From: Mugil cephalus
Taxonomy: Eukaryota > Chordata > Actinopteri > Mugiliformes > Mugilidae
DNA length: 64,000 nt
Assembly (NCBI RefSeq): GCF_022458985.1
Contig: NC_061775.1
Span: 27,052,319 to 27,116,318, forward strand
Direction of reading: 5' to 3'
A model generated the notes under the pieces. The model was not told the origin of the DNA. It saw nothing but the letters and a program-made list of their open reading frames with translations, and made no database searches. Positions 57,661-64,000 of this stretch are shown one piece after another (position 1 is the first letter of the stretch; each line of letters opens with the position of its first letter). Made by a program: the position numbers and the translations under genes.

Positions 57661-57850
57661 GACTGATTTAAAAAAGGTCAGAGCCGTCTGTATTTCCTCA
57701 GGAGGCTTAGGTCCTTTAATATCTGCAGGAAGCTGCAGGACATGTTCCACCAGGCTATTGTTGCCTGTGGCCTCTTCTACGCTGTAATGAGCTGCAGCAC
57801 TAAGAAGAAGGAACCTCACGACTGGACAAACCGATACAGAAGGTGGGCTC
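57660..57850 (+). mobile_element. LINE reverse-transcriptase fragment
   Basis: In one frame the sequence reads RLYFLRRLRSFNICRKL and IVACGLFYAVMSC. This is a typical segment near the end of a fish non-LTR reverse transcriptase. It is then broken by a frameshift. No 3' tail directly follows. It is a dead fragment. Confidence 0.75.
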
Positions 57851-57859
57851 TGTGGTGGG

Positions 57860-58440
57860 GGCAGGTAGGCTCTGCACGACTACCGCTGTATACTACTATA
57901 TGGTGAAGCTATAAGTATAACAGTGCCAAGGATATTCTACAACAAATAAATAAAGGGAGCTTGAAAGACAAATGACAGTTAAAATGCAAAACAAACACAC
58001 AAAAGAACAATTGAATATAATGGGTGCAGCAAGACGTCTTCACAACCGGTTTTACTGGCTAAGACAGAAATAAGATGTAACACTGGCAGATGTTTATAAG
58101 AAAACACTACAGTTAATACAGGGTTACTAGGAAACCAGGGCACTGAGCAACGTTTATGGATGTTTTCTTTGGTAGACTTGAACCTGTTGTGAACTATCTA
58201 CACTACACGTTCCCCCAGTAATCACTATAATGCACTTACTCTACAAAATATTAAGTAGTAATTTGACAGCTCGTAAACATTTCTCCTTTCATGACGTCTA
58301 GTACTTACTCAACCCAGTTTTAAGGATTAAGGAGACACAAAGGCCTTAGGGCCCTCAAGGAACTTCCAGGTAAATCTTTTCACACGTTCTTTTGACGGGT
58401 GAAGTGAGAGATCACAAAAGAAAAGATTGCAAAAACACTC
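57860..58440. other. Intergenic, no gene seen
   Basis: No exon, RNA gene or named element recognised in this AT-rich stretch between the LINE fragment and the Penelope-like remnant. Confidence 0.55.
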
Positions 58441-58581
58441 TGTGGTTGAAAAAGAATAAAAAGCTTTTTTATTTATACATGGCTAAAAAAAAACTGGTTA
58501 AAAACACACAGGCTTACGCATTGCATATGTGGGTCAAAGCTTAAAAAAGGGCATCAGCAGACGCTTTGTGGGTCCCAGTTA

Positions 58582-58610
58582 TGTCACACACCATGTGACT
58601 AACAGCTAGT
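58582..58610. repeat. Left arm of 29-bp perfect inverted repeat
   Basis: TGTCACACACCATGTGACTA and the next nine bases are the exact reverse complement of 59,708-59,736. It lies in the 3' UTR part of the Penelope-like element. Confidence 0.9.
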
Positions 58611-59707
58611 AGGTTACCAGAACACACAAACTGAAAACATACTGACAAACGGAGATATCACCACAGAGAAAGAAAAGGGACGACAAAACAAAGCAAAAAA
58701 AAAACGTGTTAAATAAAAGGACAAAGCACAATGAAATGTCAATACTCGCGTTCCTCATTAAGGCCAAGGAAAGAAGCTGAATTCAGCTTATTAATCCAAA
58801 TGGTTTCTCTTCGGAGGAGGGTCCTTAGATGGTCTCCACCCCTCTACCACCATAACTTTGAGAAGGGAAACCGAGGGCTGACCTACCTGCTGGTAATGGA
58901 CGGCCACGGGATAAGCAGGGTTTTTTGTTCGTGTGGTATTTTTATGTTCTGCCACTCTGTCATCTAGACTTCTTTTTGTTCTGCCAATATAGAAGCAGCC
59001 TGTTGCGTATAGCTTGGCTCTCCACCCTTTAGGAACTGTCCACTGGGAATATTATTAATCAGCCGTGGTGAATGGAAGCTGTCAGCTCTCAGGACAGTAT
59101 TGCGATATGTGCTTTTTCCTAAAGTTTGTGAATGCAGATCTCCATTGTCCTCTTTACTGATAAATACATCCAAGAGCGAAATTTCTCTTTGACTGTATTA
59201 CTGTAATGTCATTCTTACATATTTATGAAACTCCAGAAGATTAAGTTCAGGACCTTTAAAACAGAAGAACAAATCATCAAGTTCAAGTTATCAAGAAAAG
59301 GGTTGCAGAGGCTGTGAAGGTTTTCCTTCTCCCAAAGGTTTGTCCATTCACTAAGACGTAAAATGAAATCATTCTGTGGCATGTGCATGAGGGCCCTCTG
59401 CATTATCACTGCTCACGTATAACCTTTCAACATCCGTGGTTGCAAGAACAGCATCTCCTGTTTTTTTTTAATGTGGATAGTTTTACAAGTACATCAGCTG
59501 TATCTTGTACAAATGAAGGGAGCGTAGACACATAAGGTTTGATAAAAGGAGAGCGCCAATCCCACTAGTGATGGTAGATTACCCAGGTTTTTGTGCACCT
59601 TGTGTAGTACATAGAAAGTTACTAGACGTGGTTCAGAGCGACACAAGTATTCATATTGTTTTACTGCTGATCCAGTTGTTTGTCTTGGTCCTTTTCTTTC
59701 TCTTCTG

Positions 59708-59736
59708 ACTAGCTGTTAGTCACATGGTGTGTGACA
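59708..59736. repeat. Right arm of 29-bp perfect inverted repeat
   Basis: Exact reverse complement of 58,582-58,610. The similarity extends leftwards through GTCCTTTTCTTTCTCT (59,688-59,703), which matches the minus strand near 58,665-58,682 after a gap of about 60 bp. Confidence 0.9.
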
Positions 59737-59739
59737 CAA

Positions 59740-60322
59740 TGTGAAGGCTCCACCCACTTTTAACAACGCTCAGTATGCGTTGAAGCTTCGTAGGTGGAAT
59801 TCTTTGCCATTCGTGCTTAATGTGTGACTGGAGTTGCTCAGCAGTCCAGGGTCTGCGTATTTTGCTCTTTAAAGTGCACCACACATTTTTAATGGGTGGC
59901 AGGTCAGGGCTGCAGACTAGTACCTGCACTCCTTTAACACGAAGCCACGCTGTTGGAACACGCAGAATGTGTCTGGGCATTGTCTTGTTGAAATAAGCTA
60001 ACGACGTTGCTTGGATGAATTTACCTTTCACCATTAATGCGGCCTTTGCAGTTGCTGGAGTTTGAAGATTGTGCTGGTAATAATCTACATGGTCCCTTTT
60101 CTGTTTAACCCAGAGTTGCCTTTGTCCATTCTTTGGAATGTTACAGGTTTCAAAGTGAAAATGAGTGAATATTTCCAAAAAACAAAACAAATCAGTTTGA
60201 TGATTCATCATCTTGTCTTTGTAGTGCATCCAACTGAAAATATGTTGAAAAAGATTTGCAAATCATTGTTTTATCTCTCATCTATCATTTACCTTTCCCC
60301 TTTGGAATTGGGGTTTGTAAAG
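59740..60322 (-). mobile_element. Degenerate Tc1-like element
   Basis: Minus strand open frame with SLAYFNKTMPRHI (second Asp block, where DNA usually reads QQDNA), CSPDLPPIKNVWCTLKSKIR (third catalytic block, Glu replaced by Lys) and HEWQRIPPTKLQ. The outer end TTTGCAAATCATTG with GGAATTGGGGTTTGTA (60,256-60,318) is the terminal sequence of this fish family. The catalytic Glu to Lys change and internal deletions make it inactive. It abuts the Penelope-like inverted repeat. Confidence 0.75.
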
Positions 60323-60379
60323 TTAGGAGACACGAGGTGGAAATGAGGATGTTTCAGAAGACGATGTTCAATGCTCTTG

Positions 60380-60665
60380 TTGTATCATCTCATCTTCTAC
60401 TACCACTTATCCTCACTAGGGTCACGGGGGTTACTAATCCAGCTGTCATAAGGCGAGAGGCGTGGTACACCCTAGACGGGTCTCTAACACAGAGACAAAC
60501 AACCATTTACACTAACACCTAGGGTCAATTTAGAGTCACTAATCAGCCTAACCAACATGTCTTTGGAGGTGGGAGGAAACCAGAGCACCTGGAGAAAACC
60601 CACACAGACACAGAGAAAACATGCAAACTCCACACGGAAAGGCCCGAGTTGGACCTGAACCTGGA
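60380..60665 (-). mobile_element. V-SINE-like element, second copy
   Basis: The plus strand shows CACTTATCCTCACTAGGGTCACGGGGG, AGGGTCAATTTAGAGTCACTAATC and GGAGGAAACCAGAGCACCTGGAGAAAACCCACACAGACACAG, then CATGCAAACTCCACAC. This is the full reversed core of the SINE seen in part at 22.0 kb. The head lies at the right end. Confidence 0.75.
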
Positions 60666-60863
60666 CCTTTTCTGTTGTATCACATACTGTTTATGTATTT
60701 ATTTATCCCCATATACTGTGCCCTAGATCACTGCTAGTCTTCCCGCGATCCATATTAAAACAATACAGTTAAAAAAGATCCATTAAAAAGACACATGGAG
60801 AACAAATAATACTTCAACACTTTACGGTAATAAACTTTACAGTATTTTATACACATATTCTTC

Positions 60864-60870
<7 letters not shown>

Positions 60871-60927
<57 letters not shown>
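60871..60927. repeat. (TG)n microsatellite
   Basis: About 28 uninterrupted TG dinucleotides, preceded by a short (TA) run. It is the longest perfect dinucleotide array in the window. Confidence 0.95.
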
Positions 60928-60929
<2 letters not shown>

Positions 60930-60931
<2 letters not shown>

Positions 60932-61920
60932 AAATAGTATTTCATTTTAATTTAAATAAGAAAATTACATTTTTCCTGTAATCATTTTATTTCAAAATAA
61001 CTTTCAGTGGCTGAGCAGTCAATGGACAACCTGACACAAGTTTATTTAACAAAAAATACACTTTTTATTCAAAATAATACAAAATAATAAACAGGCTCAC
61101 GAGGTAACCGGCCTCTTAAAACAGATCTATTAAACTGAGCTATACAACATCTTGACTCAACCAGCTGACTCAAGAAATGACTGAGAAAGCTCTAACCCTG
61201 GTCCAATCTTCACCACATCTTTTGGCCAGACAAGGGTAGAAGATGGAAACTACAGACAAGGAAACGTGCTTACAAAAAACTAAAATCTAATTTAAACTGA
61301 AAATGACTAAACAATGAAACCCAAACCATGGGTGTCATATATAATATGATCAAATAAGTGTGCTGATTGCTGATTGCTGTATTAAATTAAAGCTGTTGCT
61401 TTACCAGCAGCTTGAAGTTGGGCGCCAGTGAAACCTACGCAAATAAGATGGTCCTGTTAATTCCAGATTATTAAAAATTCTTTACAAGCCTTATTACTTT
61501 TTTTTTTTTTTTTTTTTTTTTTACAATTTTAATGAGTCATACCAATACAATAGAGCGGAACTTCAGATCTCACAATACAGAAACAAATACATAATAATCT
61601 AATGATCAGACTATGAGTCACGGTTTTGGTGACACGAGATGCCACACCGAAGTGGTGACTCAGTAGTGTTACTAAAGGATAAGGAGGTGTAACACTAGGG
61701 AATGTGTTAATGTTGTAATTCAATGAAACGAAAGGACAGAAAAGATCAAAGCGTTGTCAAAGACGTGTATGGGACCGTTGCTGAAAATAAAGAGCAGCAG
61801 TTTAACAGTGTTCTCTGACGCAAAGACATATGACCACCTTTGGATACCAAGACAATTCAACCCCTGATGAGACCCCCGATATTTGCAGCAGCTGAGTGGG
61901 GGTGTAATGATATATTTCGC
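60930..61920. other. Intergenic, no gene seen
   Basis: AT-rich spacer with a T23 run around 61,499-61,522. The minus frames here show no family features. Confidence 0.55.
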
Positions 61921-61924
61921 ACAC

Positions 61925-62230
61925 TTTGAACAATCTTGCAAACAGACAGTACTATGTACAAAATATGCACTAGTTTGGTAACATTTGGTAGCTACTGCTT
62001 ATTATTTATGCACTGTTTAATGCTCACTTTATCTGCATTTTGTACTGCCTAATTTATCATCTGCCATTTCCTCTAGTGTAAATTGTTATAATTCCTGTTT
62101 ATAGTCTACTTACTTTTAATGCACAAGTCCATAATATGACATAATATGTAGAATAGTACCTCAATCAATCATTGTGTATATGTTGCTCACTCACCTGTAT
62201 ATGGTCTCATCTGTACAGGTTTCATCTGTA
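61925..62230 (+). repeat. Retroposon 3'-region fragment
   Basis: GTACTATGTACAAAATATGCACTAG followed by ACTGCTTATTATTTATGCACTG, and a TTGTACTGCC phrase, resemble the UTR of the LINE family whose end is at 62,560-62,718. Family not named. Confidence 0.4.
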
Positions 62231-62559
62231 AATATTTTTCTTATGTGTTACATCCCAACTCTGGTAAGGGTGAGGGAAGCAACATAAAAACCAGATGAAA
62301 TAGGTTTTAGTTAAGATTTATTGTGAAATGATAAAGGTAACAGAAAGCGCTGGACTAAGGTTGCATGAGAGGTGTTGAATAAATCAAAGAACTTAGTAAA
62401 GCAAAACAACACGAAAAATGTAGATCAAGTCAAGTTTTCACATAATCTAACGTGCAACTCAAACAACTAACACAGGTTTGGTTGTTGGCCAAACTGCAGG
62501 GAGTTTCTAGTTGCACGGCGTGTAGCAATCAGTCCCCAGAGGTAAATCTGCTGCACCTG

Positions 62560-62718
62560 GGAGCTCACGAATCAGGAAGCCCCGCAGCCGGAACAATATG
62601 CTATAAATCCAGCCTGTACCTTACTGCTTATTACACTTCTGATTACATGCTAAACTACATTTCATTGCTCTGTACCTGTACATGTGTAATGACTACAAAG
62701 TTGAATCTAATCTAACCT
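62560..62718 (+). repeat. LINE/SINE 3'-end fragment with (TCTAA)n
   Basis: TTTCATTGCTCTGTACCTGTACATGTGTAATGACTACAAAGTTGAATCTAATCTAA is a retroposon terminus like that at 41,035-41,160. Confidence 0.65.
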
Positions 62719-62719
62719 T

Positions 62720-64000
62720 TATTTCCCCCAGCACTGAACATTATCATCAGTCTTTACCACCCAAAAATGACAAACAAAAATACACAATTACTTCCAATTG
62801 CACAAAAAGGCGGGATTGAACCACAGAAGTTATTTTTATTTTGGTTGTTCTTACACTCTTCTTAAAGAAATCTTTACTTGATTAAGCTGATAGGACGAAA
62901 TCTGCTGCATGCATTTGGAGACTGGCTGCAAACGTTGTTGTGTAATCTGCAGTTATTCTCATCACAAGCACAACACCTTGTATGCAGGGTTTCAGCAAAT
63001 GACAAATAATAAGGTCAAATTTAGTTTGGACTGGTCCACATGGGGTGGACATTATCCCTGAGTAGGCAAAGATCTTACAGATGTTTGTCAGTTGTCAAAA
63101 AAAAAAAAAAAAAAAAAAAAGAAAAGAAAGAAAGGAACTCTTAAAAAGTCTCATCTGAAAAAAAAGTTCAGTTGTATTAATTTTAGAGAAAAAAATAAAT
63201 TCAGTGACAATAAATGTTGTGGTTGAGCATTACTTTTCACAGATGCTTCCTGTTTGTAAATCTCTTCTAAAAACAGACTTTTTTGTCAAGTTTTGTCTGT
63301 CATTCGCTAAAAAGCACTTGCAGTGAGCTTGTTTGTTCCTTTATTCTGTTTTCTTTGCTTTTTCTTGTTTGTCTGTTTTTTGAAGTGATTTTGTGTTTGT
63401 GTCTTCATGCCTTTTATCTTAAACTTAAACCTATTTAATGTCCCATTGTAAAGCAATTTGGCTTCCCCTGTGGTTTATAAATGTGCTATATAAATAAAGT
63501 TGATTGATTGATTGACTTGATTTTATTTATAATTTAGTCTTTGAAAGGACAAAGACAAGTTGCACCTGTCCTGTGAGAACATTGCACCACACCTGCTTTT
63601 ACATTGGCGTGTGTCTACGTCAACCTCTAATTATATATCATTATATTCTCTGTCATTAATATGAAGATAACCCTCCCAGTTTCTTTCTTGGTAAGTGGTA
63701 TCTGTGTTAGCAGTTCAGTTAACTAACAATCAGGTATATCATCAATAAAATACTTCTGTCAAATGCAGTGTTCAAAAGTTGAAAGCTTATGTTTTACAGG
63801 ATGAAAGAATAGCAAAATACTGAATGCTTCCTCCAATAAAACATTTAACATTTCTATTGTTTGCTTGTAATTCAAAAATAAAGGGGAAGATTAAATGGTA
63901 ATATGGAGCCACAAAATTGCAATTTTTCTAAGCAAAACAGGTTAATTCCAAAGGATTTCTTTTGCATTAAGTTGTATTTCACTCTACCAGTTCCTGATTT
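62720..64000. other. Intergenic, no gene seen
   Basis: AT-rich spacer. An A-run of about 24 lies near 63,097-63,120. A LINE-like tail with TTGATTGATTGATTGA ends near 63,515. No exon of the next gene is visible before the window ends. Confidence 0.55.
63420..63520 (+). repeat. Retroposon tail with (TTGA)n
   Basis: TGTAAAGCAATTTGGCTTCCCC, ATAAATGTGCTATATAAATAAAG and TTGATTGATTGATTGACTTGATTTTATT form a standard fish LINE-type 3' end. Compare 39,270-39,430. Confidence 0.65.

Larger units (their letters stand above)
58440..59736 (-). mobile_element. Degenerate Penelope-like retroelement
   Basis: On the minus strand I read, in order, VTFYVLHKVHKNLGNLP (reverse-transcriptase motif region of Penelope-like elements), ATTDVERLYV (first Asp motif), STYRNTVLRADSFHSPRL and IPSGQFLKG, then a GIY-YIG-type endonuclease start GCFYIGRTKRSLDDRVAEHK, and after a frameshift LRRETIWINKLNSASFLGLN. 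The order is that of Penelope-like elements. Stops and frameshifts abound. The 3' region holds AATAAA-like signals near 58,460. An inverted copy of part of the 3' UTR lies at the far end. Confidence 0.8.

Noticed and set aside
1..64000. CRISPR arrays, phage genes, restriction or toxin-antitoxin systems
   Set aside because: The window is vertebrate nuclear DNA; the tandem repeats present are microsatellites or transposon pieces without spacer structure.

Overview
The window is teleost fish nuclear DNA. Genes are split into short exons with GT..AG introns. The proteins match vertebrate families, and the spacer is full of fish-type repeats: Tc1-like transposons, an L2-type LINE, Penelope-like and V-SINE-like remnants, hAT-like MITEs and many microsatellites. 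There is no bacterial, phage or viral gene system here.

Region by region. 1-23.9 kb is intergenic. I find no credible host gene in it, only decayed Tc1-like copies (3.96-4.47 and 6.75-7.67 kb), SINE pieces, short dispersed repeats and a few homeobox-site-like segments that might be regulatory. 23.9-27.7 kb, plus strand: a five-exon gene resembling the N-terminal half of vertebrate C1orf87, with a first intron that is almost entirely pyrimidine. 28.0-50.95 kb, minus strand: tut4 (zcchc11), the terminal uridylyltransferase of mRNA and pre-let-7 decay, complete in 29 coding exons (4707 nt, 1568 residues). Its introns carry an L2 LINE and a pair of inverted MITEs. 52.1-57.3 kb, plus strand: gpx7, a cysteine-type glutathione peroxidase of the ER, complete in three exons (185 residues). 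57.3-64 kb is intergenic, with a degraded Penelope-like element flanked by an inverted repeat, another Tc1-like remnant, a V-SINE and LINE tails.

The adjacency of tut4 and gpx7 matches human 1p32.3 and supports the name tut4 rather than its paralogue tut7. tut4 and gpx7 are transcribed divergently from about 1.2 kb apart. The C1orf87-like gene and tut4 converge tail to tail.

The strongest observations are internal to tut4. Its inactive and active nucleotidyltransferase halves share intron positions and phases at seven aligned boundaries. Two short introns around the acidic linker are multiples of three and free of stops. Three coding microsatellites (poly-Gln, poly-Glu/Asp, Gly-Val) lie in the same gene. 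I saw no previously undescribed biological system. Repeat family names rest on recall of consensus sequences, not on a database search. Exon boundaries were read by eye, but all exon phases chain correctly.
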